This document shows positions 35,997 to 45,251 of a DNA stretch of 64,000 bases, one piece after another. The DNA comes from Acinetobacter sp. NCu2D-2 (GTDB lineage Bacteria; Pseudomonadota; Gammaproteobacteria; Pseudomonadales; Moraxellaceae): positions 1,240,001 to 1,304,000 of the forward strand of contig NZ_CP015594.1 in NCBI RefSeq assembly GCF_001647675.1. The letters are read 5' to 3'. The position numbers and the translations under genes are program-made. How positions within the stretch are numbered: position 1 is the stretch's first letter; the number at the start of each line of letters is the position of its first letter. The notes beneath the pieces are model-generated. The model was not told where the DNA came from. It was given only the letters and a program-made list of their open reading frames with translations, and did no database searches.

Positions 35997-38677
35997 ACCA
36001 GCTCACTCGTGTTTATCGCTTTAAATTTTTTCAGTCGAAGTGCATTTGAAATCACAAAGACCGAAGATAATGCCATCGCAGCGGCTGCTAAAATCGGAGA
36101 TAACAGTACACCATAAAATGGATATAACACCCCTGCCGCAATCGGAATTAAGGCAATATTATAAACAAAGGCCCAAAATAAATTCTGTTTGATATTGGTC
36201 ATTGTTGCATGACTGATGGCAATACCAGTTGCAACCAGTTGTAAATTTCCTGCCATGAGAACCACATCTGCGGCTTCAATTGCAATATCGGTTCCTGTTC
36301 CAATCGCAATTCCGACATCGGCTTGCGCCAAAGCAGGTGCATCGTTTATTCCATCTCCAACAAAAGTCACTGCGCCGTATTGGTGTTGCAATTGTTGAAT
36401 TGCTTCGACTTTTTGCTGCGGTGAAACTTCCGAAATGACATGATCAATATGGAGCTGTTTCGCCACAGCTTGCGCTGTAAATGCATGATCACCTGTAATC
36501 ATCGCGACTTTTAAACCTTGTTGATGCAATGCTTGAATTGCAGTAAAAGTTGTTGGTTTAATCGGATCTGATACAGCGATAACACCTACTAATTTCTGAT
36601 CAATCTGAATATAAATAGGTGTTTTGCCCTGTTGTGCCAGTTGATGGATTTGGGTTTTAAAAATGGCAGTATCTAAACCATTTTTTTGTATTAAGCGTTC
36701 TGCACCGATCCATACTATTTGCTCATCACTTTTTGCTCGAATACCTAAACCAGTAATTGAATCAAACTCTTCTACATTGACGAGTTCAATATTGCGTTCT
36801 CGTGCAGCATTCACAATCGCATAAGCAATGGGATGTTCAGATTTGACTTCCACAGAAGCCACCCACTGCAAAACCTGATTTTCATTGAATCCATCTAAGA
36901 CATAAATATCTGTGAGCGTCGGTTTTCCTTCGGTCAATGTGCCTGTTTTATCCAATGCAACAACTTGACTCTGTTGCAGTCGCTGTAAAGCATCACCTTT
37001 TCGAAATAGAATTCCCAGCTCAGCGGCACGGCCTGTACCCACCATGATTGAAGTCGGTGTAGCCAAACCCATCGCGCATGGACAGGCAATAATCAGAACC
37101 GCAACGGCATTTACTAATGCGTAGGTTAAGCTAGGCACAGGTCCTAACAAATACCATAAGATAAAGGTCAACAATGCACAGAACATCACAGCGGGTACAA
37201 ACCAAAGAGTGACTTTATCCACTAAGGTTTGAATAGGTAATTTTGCCCCTTGTGCTTGTTCGACCATTTGAATAATTTGCGCAAGTACCGAATCTTGCCC
37301 TACATGTGTTGCACGTATCGTCAATGTACCATTTTGATTAAGGCTACCACCGACAACCTGATCATCGACCTTTTTTGCTACTGCCAAAGGTTCGCCGCTA
37401 ATCATCGATTCATCGATATAACTTTGTCCTTCGGTAACCACACCATCCACTGGGACTTTTTCACCTGGACGGATTTGAATCAACATATCTTTTTGCAAAT
37501 CTTGAATCGCAACGTCAATCCAATCATGACCTTGCTGAATACGTGCACTTTTGGGCTGAAGCCCAATTAGGTATTGAATGGCTTGGGAAGTTTTTCCTTT
37601 AGCTTTAGCTTCTAAATAACGTCCGAGTAAAATGAGCGCAATAATGACCGCTGCTGCTTCAAAATAAACATGTACCGTATTGGCAGGTAAAAGTGTGGGA
37701 AAGAACGTTGCGACCACAGAAAATGAATAAGCGGAAAATGTCCCCACGCTGACCAAAGAATTCATATCAGGGGCTAATCTTAATAATGCAGGGATACCAT
37801 GCTGATAAAAACGGCGTCCGGGGAAAAGTAAAATGAATGTGGTAAGTACAAACTGGATATACCAACTATTTTGATTGCCAGTGACGGTATGAATAAAATG
37901 ATGAAATGCAGGAATAAGATGCGAACCCATTTCTAAAATAAAAACAGGCAGTGCTAAAAATAAAGCGAGATAAAAATCTCGTTTTAACTCGTGTGCTTCC
38001 TGATTGCGCTTGTTACTTTGACTGATTGCATCACTGCTCTGTTCTTGTGGTTTAAGTTCAGCGTGGAATCCAGCTTTCTCTATGGCTTGAATAAGATCTA
38101 TAGCTGAAAGCTGCTGTCCTAGTACAACCGCTTGCTCATTTGCTAAATTGACGGAGGCACTCTTAACACCATTTACCTTACTCAGTGCTTTCTCAACCCG
38201 TGCTACACATGAAGCACAGCTCATACCTGAAATATTCAAATAAATGGGTGCTGAACCAATATCGAAACCTGCCTTCTCTACAGCTTTAGTGAGTAAGTTA
38301 GGCTCTAAAGTATTGACTGTCTCTAACTGTGCTTTTTCTGTAGCGAGATTAACTCGTGCTGAAATGACACCATCTACTTTTTTGAGTGCCTTTTCTACCC
38401 GAGCAACACAAGAAGCGCAGGTCATTCCTTCAATATTTAATTCAATTTTTTTGGTCGGGACATCAAAGCCAGTCTTTTGTATTTTTTCAATCAGATCAGT
38501 TATTGCCAACTTCTTTGAACTATATATTGTTGCTTTTTCAGTGGCTAGATTGACTTGAGCTTCAGTCACACCTTCGATGTTCTTAAGTGCTTTTTCAACA
38601 CGTGCAACACAAGAGGCACAGGTCATTCCTTCTATCGGGATATGTATTTGGAATTGTGTTGTGCGCTCTACTTGCAT
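35993..38677 (-). CDS. copA: Copper-exporting P1B-type ATPase CopA with three HMA domains
   Basis: An 894-residue Cu(I) exporter of the inner membrane. Three N-terminal HMA domains have GMTCASC at 17-23 and 84-90 and GMSCASC at 151-157. The transmembrane metal site is ACPCAMG, the phosphorylation site DKTGTLTEG, the HP locus SEHPIAYA and the hinge VGDGINDAPAL. The ATG at 38677 is chosen because GGAG lies seven bases upstream. Three metal-binding domains is more than the usual one or two in bacterial CopA. It is the first gene of copA-cueR-copZ. Confidence 0.95.
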   Translation of the reverse strand: MQVERTTQFQIHIPIEGMTCASCVARVEKALKNIEGVTEAQVNLATEKATIYSSKKLAITDLIEKIQKTGFDVPTKKIELNIEGMTCASCVARVEKALKKVDGVISARVNLATEKAQLETVNTLEPNLLTKAVEKAGFDIGSAPIYLNISGMSCASCVARVEKALSKVNGVKSASVNLANEQAVVLGQQLSAIDLIQAIEKAGFHAELKPQEQSSDAISQSNKRNQEAHELKRDFYLALFLALPVFILEMGSHLIPAFHHFIHTVTGNQNSWYIQFVLTTFILLFPGRRFYQHGIPALLRLAPDMNSLVSVGTFSAYSFSVVATFFPTLLPANTVHVYFEAAAVIIALILLGRYLEAKAKGKTSQAIQYLIGLQPKSARIQQGHDWIDVAIQDLQKDMLIQIRPGEKVPVDGVVTEGQSYIDESMISGEPLAVAKKVDDQVVGGSLNQNGTLTIRATHVGQDSVLAQIIQMVEQAQGAKLPIQTLVDKVTLWFVPAVMFCALLTFILWYLLGPVPSLTYALVNAVAVLIIACPCAMGLATPTSIMVGTGRAAELGILFRKGDALQRLQQSQVVALDKTGTLTEGKPTLTDIYVLDGFNENQVLQWVASVEVKSEHPIAYAIVNAARERNIELVNVEEFDSITGLGIRAKSDEQIVWIGAERLIQKNGLDTAIFKTQIHQLAQQGKTPIYIQIDQKLVGVIAVSDPIKPTTFTAIQALHQQGLKVAMITGDHAFTAQAVAKQLHIDHVISEVSPQQKVEAIQQLQHQYGAVTFVGDGINDAPALAQADVGIAIGTGTDIAIEAADVVLMAGNLQLVATGIAISHATMTNIKQNLFWAFVYNIALIPIAAGVLYPFYGVLLSPILAAAAMALSSVFVISNALRLKKFKAINTSELV

Positions 38678-38707
38678 TGTTAACTCCGAAAGCCTCAATA
38701 TTGTCTA

Positions 38708-38738
38708 AGCTTAAACCTTCCCATTATAGGAAGGTCAA
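38708..38738 (-). promoter_or_regulatory. CueR-controlled copA promoter
   Basis: On the minus strand a -35 TTGACC (38733-38738) and -10 TAAGCT (38708-38713) are separated by 19 bp, the long spacer typical of MerR-family promoters. Centred in it is the dyad ACCTTCC, 7 bases, GGAAGGT (38715-38735), the classical CueR box. Confidence 0.9.
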
Positions 38739-38767
38739 GTTTTCACACTGAAATACAATTTTATGGC

Positions 38768-38795
38768 AAAAAAAAGCCTGAGATAAACTCAGGCT
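38768..38795 (-). terminator. Terminator after cysK
   Basis: AGCCTGAG and CTCAGGCT pair around ATAAA, with a poly-A run to the left (poly-T on the minus strand). Confidence 0.87.
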
Positions 38796-38811
38796 CTTTA
38801 AATTAATGGTG

Positions 38812-39810
38812 TTATTCAGCTGAAATATTTTCAAACAGAATTGAAGATAAGTAGCGTTCACCCGCATCTGGAAGAATCACCACAATATTTTTACCTGCAT
38901 TCTCAGGACGTGCAGCAAGCTGCGCAGCTGCTGCCATTGCAGCACCACTTGAAATACCAACCAAGATCCCTTCTTGAACTGCAGTTTTACGTGCCCATTC
39001 AACTGCATCATTGCTTTGGATGGCAATAACTTCATCTACTAAATCTAGGTCTAAGTTACCTGGAATAAAGTTTGCGCCGATACCTTGGATTTTATGTGGT
39101 CCAGGTGTTAGGGTTTCACCACGTTTTGCTTGACCAATAATTGGTGATTCAGCAGGTTCTACAGCAACTGAATAAATTGCTTTATTTTTTACTTTTTCAA
39201 AGTAACGTGAAATACCAGAAATCGTACCACCAGTACCTACACCTGAAACGAGAATATCAACATTACCGCCTGTTGCTTCCCAAACTTCAGGACCAGTGGT
39301 TTCTTCGTGGATTTTAGGGTTTGCTGGGTTTTCAAACTGCTGTGGCAAGAAGTATTTTTCTGGTTCTTCAGTCACCAAACGTACAGCTTCGTCAACCGCA
39401 CCTTTCATCCCTTTCGCAGGTTCAGTCAAAATCAGGTTTGCACCCAAAGCTTTGACGACTTTACGGCGTTCAATACTCATACTTGCCGGCATAGTCAAGG
39501 TAATGTCATAACCTTTGGCAGCTGCAACGAAAGCAAGCGCAATACCCGTATTACCACTAGTTGGTTCAACAATGTGCATACCTGGTTTTAATTTTCCAGA
39601 CTTTTCAGCGTCTGCAATAAGCGCAGCACCAACACGACATTTCACAGAAAATGCAGGGTTACGGCTTTCAATTTTTGCAAGGACTGTCGCACCGCCTGAA
39701 ATTGCACGGTTGATACGTACTAATGGTGTATTCCCAATCGCTTCAGCATTGTTATTGTAAACCGCGATACCCAAGTTACTTGGTGTTGGAAAAGCAGAAT
39801 CTGTAGTCAT
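38812..39810 (-). CDS. cysK: Cysteine synthase A (O-acetylserine sulfhydrylase)
   Basis: A 332-residue PLP enzyme that makes cysteine from O-acetylserine and sulfide. The PLP lysine is in NPAFSVKCR, the substrate loop is [12 protein letters not shown], and the phosphate-binding loop is [10 protein letters not shown]. The ATG at 39810 has AGGGA at the correct distance; an open extension upstream is not needed. It is divergent from a persulfide-type regulator gene, which suggests sulfur-linked control. A terminator follows. Confidence 0.95.
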   Translation of the reverse strand: MTTDSAFPTPSNLGIAVYNNNAEAIGNTPLVRINRAISGGATVLAKIESRNPAFSVKCRVGAALIADAEKSGKLKPGMHIVEPTSGNTGIALAFVAAAKGYDITLTMPASMSIERRKVVKALGANLILTEPAKGMKGAVDEAVRLVTEEPEKYFLPQQFENPANPKIHEETTGPEVWEATGGNVDILVSGVGTGGTISGISRYFEKVKNKAIYSVAVEPAESPIIGQAKRGETLTPGPHKIQGIGANFIPGNLDLDLVDEVIAIQSNDAVEWARKTAVQEGILVGISSGAAMAAAAQLAARPENAGKNIVVILPDAGERYLSSILFENISAE

Positions 39811-40090
39811 TTCAATATCCCTAATCATCTATAGCTGAAAATAATATGCTCAATTTGAGTGCAAATGGCAAATTGACTCAGATCAAGTACCTATTTTCAT
39901 AGAAATTTATTTAACCTAAAAAATTATAATCCTTTAAAAGCAATCACTACGTATATAGAACGTATTATTTTATAATTTATTCTGATATACAAATTCATAA
40001 ATATTAATCAAGAATTAGCATTTTAGATAATAGAATGAAGAAACTTACTCATATAATCAAATAAATATTTTTACCAAGAATGGATTCATT

Positions 40091-40426
40091 ATGACCACTG
40101 ATCAGGACTTAACTCAAATTAACGAATCAATTGATCAAGTTCTCATCACATTAAAATCAATCTCTAATGCAGATCGTTTAACCATTTTATGTCATTTGTC
40201 CAAGCAAGAATTAAACGTTACACAAATCGAAGAAATAACAGGTGTACGCCAGCCTACACTTTCACAACAACTCATGATTTTGCGTAAGAGTGGTCTTGTA
40301 CATACACGTCGTGAAGGTAAACAAATCTTTTATTCTCTACAGGATGAAAAACTGATTGAACTACTTAAAACCTTACACCAGTTATATTGCCCACAACTCA
40401 ATAATGAGTACGAACAAGCATCCTAA
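40091..40426 (+). CDS. ArsR-family regulator, BigR/SqrR-like persulfide sensor
   Basis: A 111-residue winged-helix repressor (ISNADRLTILCHLSKQ, VRQPTLSQQLMILRKSGLV). Two cysteines, C34 in ILCHL and C100 in QLYCPQ, are 66 residues apart, exactly the spacing of the persulfide-sensing cysteines in SqrR/BigR (C41/C107 numbering). Classical ArsR metal ligands are absent. It sits between cysK and a SulP anion transporter, so regulation of sulfide or sulfate handling is likely. No operator was identified with certainty. Confidence 0.85.
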   Translation: MTTDQDLTQINESIDQVLITLKSISNADRLTILCHLSKQELNVTQIEEITGVRQPTLSQQLMILRKSGLVHTRREGKQIFYSLQDEKLIELLKTLHQLYCPQLNNEYEQAS

Positions 40427-40491
40427 CTGAATCAATATGTGTTGAGTTAAATGCTAAAAGTTAAATCATTCGATCCGCTGATTAAGTGAGC

Positions 40492-40513
40492 TTGACAAAC
40501 TAAGACTTCTTAG
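40492..40513 (+). promoter_or_regulatory. Possible -35 box with adjacent dyad upstream of SulP gene
   Basis: TTGACA (40492-40497) is followed by CTAAGA, CT, TCTTAG (40500-40513), a perfect 6-bp inverted repeat. No good -10 is found at 17 bp. The dyad may be an operator, for example for the adjacent ArsR-type regulator. Confidence 0.35.
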
Positions 40514-40559
40514 CAGTTTTTGTGCATAATATATCTATATTTGTGATTTAGAAGTTTTC

Positions 40560-42308
40560 ATGTCTGCCAATAAGTCAAAACTGCTTCAATTTCTTCCCGC
40601 ATGGGCATGGCTCAGTCAATATAACCAAATCAAATTTAAATCTGATTTGCTTGCTGCATTGATTGTGGTTGCCATGCTAGTTCCGCAAGGAATGGCATAC
40701 GCAATGTTGGCAGGCTTACCACCCATTATGGGCTTATACGCCAGTATATTACCTATGCTTGTGTATGCCTTATTGGGTGGTAGCACGACTTTATCGATTG
40801 GTCCAGTGGCCATCATTTCAATGATGACCTTTGCCACGCTGAATCCTATGTTTGAGGTGGGATCACCTGTTTATATCGAAGCTGCGACCTTGCTTGCGAT
40901 GATGGTCGGTATCATTTCTCTATTACTCGGCATCTGTCGTTTTGGCTTTCTCATTCAGCTGATCAGTCATCCGGTGATTAAAAGTTTTATTATTGCCTCT
41001 GCCTTACTCATTGCCTTGGGACAATTAAAATTTATCGTCAATGTCCCATTAAATGCCAATAACATTCCTGAATTTATTCAGACACTGCTTACTTATTTCC
41101 CTTTTATCCATTGGCCAAGTGTGGTCTTTGGTGTGATTAGCATCGCCATACTGATTTATTTACCTCAGGTATTTAAAATTGAAAAAGTGAAAGCACTGCT
41201 TGGCTCTACAGATTTTCTGATTCGAGCAATCCCCTTACTTTTAGTGATTACAAGTATTGTGGCTGTCGTTATGTTGAATTTAACAGGTTATGGCATTAAA
41301 ACTGTGGGCACTATTCCATCAGGCTTTCCACCTTTGTCATTTCCACATTGGAATACTGACCTTGTGCTGAAACTGCTACCCGGCGCAACCATGATTGCCA
41401 TGATCAGTTTTATCGAGTCCTTATCCATTGCACAGGCGACCGCACTACAACAACGCAGTCAACTGAATAGTAATCAAGAATTGATCGCGCTAGGCGTAGC
41501 CAATATGAGTGCAGGGATGAGTGCGGCATTTCCGGTAACAGGGAGTTTGTCGCGTACTGTGGTCAATGCAGATGCTGGGGCAAAAACGCCTATGGCGGGT
41601 GTTTTATCGTCTTTATTGATTGTAGTGGTCAGTCTGTACTTCACCCAGTTTTTTGAAGATCTTCCACTGAGTATTCTTGCGGCTACGATTATTGTTTCGA
41701 TTTGGAAATTGGTTGATTTCACTCCCTTTGTTGATGCATGGCGCTATTCTAAAGCTGATGGTATCGCGATGTGGATTACCTTTTTGGGCGTTATCTTTAT
41801 TGATATCTCAACTGGCCTCATTATTGGTATCGTTTCTACATTTATTCTGATGTTATGGCGGATCAGCCGTCCGCATATTGCGGTTGTCGGATTGGTTGAA
41901 GGAACACAGCATTTTAGGAATATCCATCGTCATCAAGTGGTCACTTCCAATCACGTATTGTCATTACGAATTGATGAAAATTTGACGTTTTTAAATGCCA
42001 ATGCACTAAAGGGATATTTGATTAATCAATTGAGTGATTATACTGATATTCATCATGTGATTTTAAATTGCTCAAGTATTAGTGCGATTGATTTAAGTGC
42101 ATTGGAAATGCTTGAAGATTTAAACGCCGAGTTGTCTAAACTCAATATCCGCTTACACTTTGCTGAAGTTAAAGGTCCTGTAATGGATCACCTGCAAAAT
42201 TCCAAACTGCTAACTCATTTAAGTGGACGGATTTATTTGACCCATTTTCAGGCTTTAAAGGATGTTGCACCTGAAATTTTTTCACAAAATAAAGATTATT
42301 CGATATAA
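40560..42308 (+). CDS. SulP-family inorganic anion transporter
   Basis: A 582-residue inner-membrane protein. The N-terminal transporter core of 12-14 helices opens with SDLLAALIVVAMLVPQGMAY and has the SulP signature GLPPIMGLYAS and the later MSAAFPVTGSLSRTVVN. A cytosolic C-terminal STAS domain follows (LRIDENLTFLNANALKGYL, ILNCSSISAIDLSALEMLE). Substrates of the family are sulfate, bicarbonate or other anions. The sulfur-related neighbours favour sulfate. A TTGACA (40492) and a CTAAGA/TCTTAG dyad (40500-40513) precede it. Confidence 0.9.
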   Translation: MSANKSKLLQFLPAWAWLSQYNQIKFKSDLLAALIVVAMLVPQGMAYAMLAGLPPIMGLYASILPMLVYALLGGSTTLSIGPVAIISMMTFATLNPMFEVGSPVYIEAATLLAMMVGIISLLLGICRFGFLIQLISHPVIKSFIIASALLIALGQLKFIVNVPLNANNIPEFIQTLLTYFPFIHWPSVVFGVISIAILIYLPQVFKIEKVKALLGSTDFLIRAIPLLLVITSIVAVVMLNLTGYGIKTVGTIPSGFPPLSFPHWNTDLVLKLLPGATMIAMISFIESLSIAQATALQQRSQLNSNQELIALGVANMSAGMSAAFPVTGSLSRTVVNADAGAKTPMAGVLSSLLIVVVSLYFTQFFEDLPLSILAATIIVSIWKLVDFTPFVDAWRYSKADGIAMWITFLGVIFIDISTGLIIGIVSTFILMLWRISRPHIAVVGLVEGTQHFRNIHRHQVVTSNHVLSLRIDENLTFLNANALKGYLINQLSDYTDIHHVILNCSSISAIDLSALEMLEDLNAELSKLNIRLHFAEVKGPVMDHLQNSKLLTHLSGRIYLTHFQALKDVAPEIFSQNKDYSI

Positions 42309-42620
42309 ATAATCTCGTCATAAATCACGTATTTTAAGTTTAGAAATACGTGATCATTTTGACTAAATGGTCAAATAAAACTAAAGAACCTGATTTATTT
42401 TGTGTCCGTTTATCAATTCATATCGTGCTAAATTTATGATAAATATCAACTATATCGTTTAAAATTAGTACAAATAGAATAATTACACTTTAATAATATT
42501 ATTAATTTTCATTAACTTATATTTTATCTAAAAATATATTTTAAGACATTTTGCTTTTGAGTATAAAATAGTGAAACTTTTTATCGAAATTCGCCCTCGT
42601 CACTCAAACAAGGCACTTTT
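42309..42620. other. Gene-free stretch between SulP and sstT
   Basis: About 310 AT-rich bases. The left part holds the SulP terminator at 42324-42360. The remainder should contain the sstT promoter, but no strong consensus pair or repeat stands out. Confidence 0.5.
42324..42360 (+). terminator. Terminator after SulP gene
   Basis: ATCACGTATTT and AAATACGTGAT form an 11-bp perfect stem around a 9-base loop, followed by CATTTT. Confidence 0.75.
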
Positions 42621-43817
42621 ATGTTCTCTGCCCTCATGCGTATGAGTTTAGTCTCCCGTATTATTATCGCCATTATTTTAGGTGTAGCTGTAGCTCTCTT
42701 CTTCCCAGAAGCTGCTCCTTCCCTAAGTTTACTTGGTGACTTATTTATTAAAGCATTAAAATCAGTCGCACCTATTCTTGTTTTTGTTTTAGTTATGGCT
42801 TCCATTGCTAACTTCAAAGTAGGACAAGGTAACGCCAAAATAAAACCAATTATGTATATGTACGGTGTGGGCATGTTCCTCGCTGCATTTAGTGCAGTGA
42901 TTGCAAGTATTGTTTTCCCAAGTACCTTATTCCTTGATGCGAGTGCACAAGCAGATTTACAACCACCAGGTAGTTTGGTCGAAATCCTTAGAAATTTGCT
43001 TTTAAGTTTTGTTGCGAACCCGGTGACTGCAATTGCTGAAGCAAACTTTATTGGTATTTTAGCGTGGTCTGTGGCCTTGGGTACTGCTTTCCGTTATGCA
43101 TCAGATACAACTAAAATTGTTTTAAATGATGCTGCAAATGCCATTAATCACGTGATTCGTTTAGTGATCAGTTTTGCACCGATTGGTATTTTTGGTTTAG
43201 TAGCAGTCACTTTCGCTGAAGCAGGTTTAGATACTTTAGCAAGCTATGCGCATTTATTGGCGGTGTTAATTGGTACTATGGCATTCGTTGCCCTTGTAAT
43301 TAACCCAATTATGGTTGCAATTGTTTCTCGTCAAAACCCATATCCTTTGGTATTCACTTGCCTTCGTGAAAGTGGAATCACTGCATTCTTTACGCGTAGT
43401 TCGGCCGCGAATATTCCTGTAAACATGGACTTGGCAAAACGTCTTGGTGTTTCAGAGTCAACCTCAAGTGTGGCTATTCCACTTGGTGCAGCCATTAACA
43501 TGGCAGGTGCTTCAGTCACGATTACCATTTTATCATTAGCAACTGTACATACCTTGGGTATTAGCGTTGACTTTATGACAATGCTCATTCTATCTGTAGT
43601 TGCCGCAATTTCTGCTTGTGGCGCTTCAGGTGTCGCGGGTGGTTCGTTACTACTTATTCCAGTGGCATGCGGATTATTTGGTATTTCTACCGATGTTGCG
43701 ATGCAAGTGGTCGCGATTGGTATGGTGATTAGTGTGCTTCAAGATTCAACCGAAACAGCACTCAACTCATCTACGGACGTCTTATTTACTGCAGCAGTAG
43801 ACCTCGCAAAAAAATAA
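42621..43817 (+). CDS. sstT: Serine/threonine:sodium symporter SstT
   Basis: A 398-residue DAACS-family sodium symporter of the inner membrane. The opening [18 protein letters not shown] and the transport core, with the serine-rich reentrant loop [20 protein letters not shown] and the [11 protein letters not shown] sodium/substrate segment, match SstT. The later block [19 protein letters not shown] is also typical. Length is close to that of the E. coli protein. Single gene followed closely by a DUF1275 gene. Confidence 0.93.
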   Translation: MFSALMRMSLVSRIIIAIILGVAVALFFPEAAPSLSLLGDLFIKALKSVAPILVFVLVMASIANFKVGQGNAKIKPIMYMYGVGMFLAAFSAVIASIVFPSTLFLDASAQADLQPPGSLVEILRNLLLSFVANPVTAIAEANFIGILAWSVALGTAFRYASDTTKIVLNDAANAINHVIRLVISFAPIGIFGLVAVTFAEAGLDTLASYAHLLAVLIGTMAFVALVINPIMVAIVSRQNPYPLVFTCLRESGITAFFTRSSAANIPVNMDLAKRLGVSESTSSVAIPLGAAINMAGASVTITILSLATVHTLGISVDFMTMLILSVVAAISACGASGVAGGSLLLIPVACGLFGISTDVAMQVVAIGMVISVLQDSTETALNSSTDVLFTAAVDLAKK

Positions 43818-43856
43818 TCTTATATTGAAAATTAATTCATTTTCTTTATTTGCATT

Positions 43857-44531
43857 ATGCCTTTGCAACGTTTGCCCGCGTGGATACAACTGGGTGCATT
43901 TTTCTTAGCCTTTAATGCAGGCATGATCAATGTACTCGGTTTAATTACGGTTTTACATCAGTCTGTCTCACATATGACTGGCAATGTCAGTATGCTGGGA
44001 ATGGCACTCTTGGCAGGTCATATTGACCAAGTCATCTATCTTGCCATTGTCATTGTGTGTTTTTTGATTGGTTCGCTGATCAGTGGATTGATTTTGGGAA
44101 ATAGTCACTTTTACTTAGGATTACGCTATGGTTATCCTTTAAGTTTAGTGGCTTTTTTTATTGTCCTCTGTTGGCTGTTATTACCGTATGTACCGCAATA
44201 TGCCCTGTTATTTGCTTGTGTTGCCATGGGTATTCAAAATGCCATGGTCAGCCACTATAAAGGCGCCATCATACGTACCACACATTTATCGGGCGTATTG
44301 ACAGACTTAGGCTTGGCATTCGGTTATCGCTTAAGAGGTTTAGTATTAGATACTAAACGTGTCATCTTGCATGTTTTAATCTTGCTCGGATTTTTATTGG
44401 GTGGCATCCTTGCCAGTTGGATTTATCCTTCTTTAAAATTAAACGCATTCTTGATCCCTGCTGTACTGAGTCTCATCATGAGTTTGGTATATTGGGTGAT
44501 CTATTTACGTTATCGACATCTTCACAGTTAG
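43857..44531 (+). CDS. DUF1275 (YoaK-like) membrane protein
   Basis: A 224-residue protein with six predicted membrane helices. The family signature is seen in AGMINVLGLITVLHQSVSHMTGN, split here as AGMINVLGLI and SHMTGNVSMLG, and again in GIQNAMVSHYKGAIIRTTHL. The function of DUF1275 is unknown. It lies 39 bases after sstT and 13 before the DUF2058 gene, so the three may share a transcript. Confidence 0.85.
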   Translation: MPLQRLPAWIQLGAFFLAFNAGMINVLGLITVLHQSVSHMTGNVSMLGMALLAGHIDQVIYLAIVIVCFLIGSLISGLILGNSHFYLGLRYGYPLSLVAFFIVLCWLLLPYVPQYALLFACVAMGIQNAMVSHYKGAIIRTTHLSGVLTDLGLAFGYRLRGLVLDTKRVILHVLILLGFLLGGILASWIYPSLKLNAFLIPAVLSLIMSLVYWVIYLRYRHLHS

Positions 44532-44544
44532 TTTGGAAATTCTT

Positions 44545-45078
44545 ATGGTTAAAAATGCATTACAGGCACAATTGTTAAAAGCAGGTCTGGTCGATAATAA
44601 AAAAGCAAAAAAATTGTCAAAACAAGCGGTACATGAAAAACGTACCGGTGAAAGCTCAGAAGCGGAAATTAAAGCCAATATTGAAAAAGCCAAACAAGAA
44701 AAATTAGCGAAAGATCAAGCGATTGAACAAGAGAAAAAAGCCGCACTGCATGAAAAAGAGCTGAAAGCTGCCATCATGCAAATGATTAACCAGCATAAAA
44801 TTCGTGATATTGATGGTGAAATTGCTTATCAATTCATCGATGAAAAAATTAAGAAGATTTATCTCAATCAACAAATTTACAATGCTTTGGTAGCAGGTAG
44901 CCTTGTGATTGCCCGTGAAGGTGAAGCTTATGCCGTGTTGCCAAAAGCACTGGCAGATCGTATTGATGCCAAAATGCAGGGCTTTATCATCGTCAATAAT
45001 TCTGAGAAGAATGAAGAAACTACAGATGAAGAAGATCCGTATGCAGCATACGTGATTCCTGATGATTTAATGTGGTAA
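44545..45078 (+). CDS. DUF2058 (YaiL-like) protein
   Basis: A 177-residue charged protein of the YaiL/DUF2058 family, annotated in E. coli as nucleoprotein/polynucleotide-associated. An N-terminal LQAQLLKAGLVDNKKAKKL motif leads into a long lysine/glutamate coiled coil (about 25-75) and a C-terminal domain with FIDEKIKKIYLNQQI. The ATG at 44545 has GGAA at the proper distance; a TTG four codons earlier is unlikely. A strong terminator follows. Confidence 0.86.
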   Translation: MVKNALQAQLLKAGLVDNKKAKKLSKQAVHEKRTGESSEAEIKANIEKAKQEKLAKDQAIEQEKKAALHEKELKAAIMQMINQHKIRDIDGEIAYQFIDEKIKKIYLNQQIYNALVAGSLVIAREGEAYAVLPKALADRIDAKMQGFIIVNNSEKNEETTDEEDPYAAYVIPDDLMW

Positions 45079-45090
45079 TTCATAAAAATT

Positions 45091-45117
45091 AAAAGCCCCG
45101 CTATGGGGCTTTTTTTA
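45091..45117 (+). terminator. Terminator after DUF2058 gene
   Basis: AAAAGCCCC and GGGGCTTTT pair around GCTAT, followed by a T run. Confidence 0.9.
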
Positions 45118-45251
45118 TACGTTAAATGAATCATAGAAGGTTTTATTTACAGATTAAAAAATCTAAAACCATCAGCAAAATAAACACAGACTTTAGTGTT
45201 TCATTTCACTTAGAATATATGCCAATTGATGAAGTTAACTTAGGTGAATGA

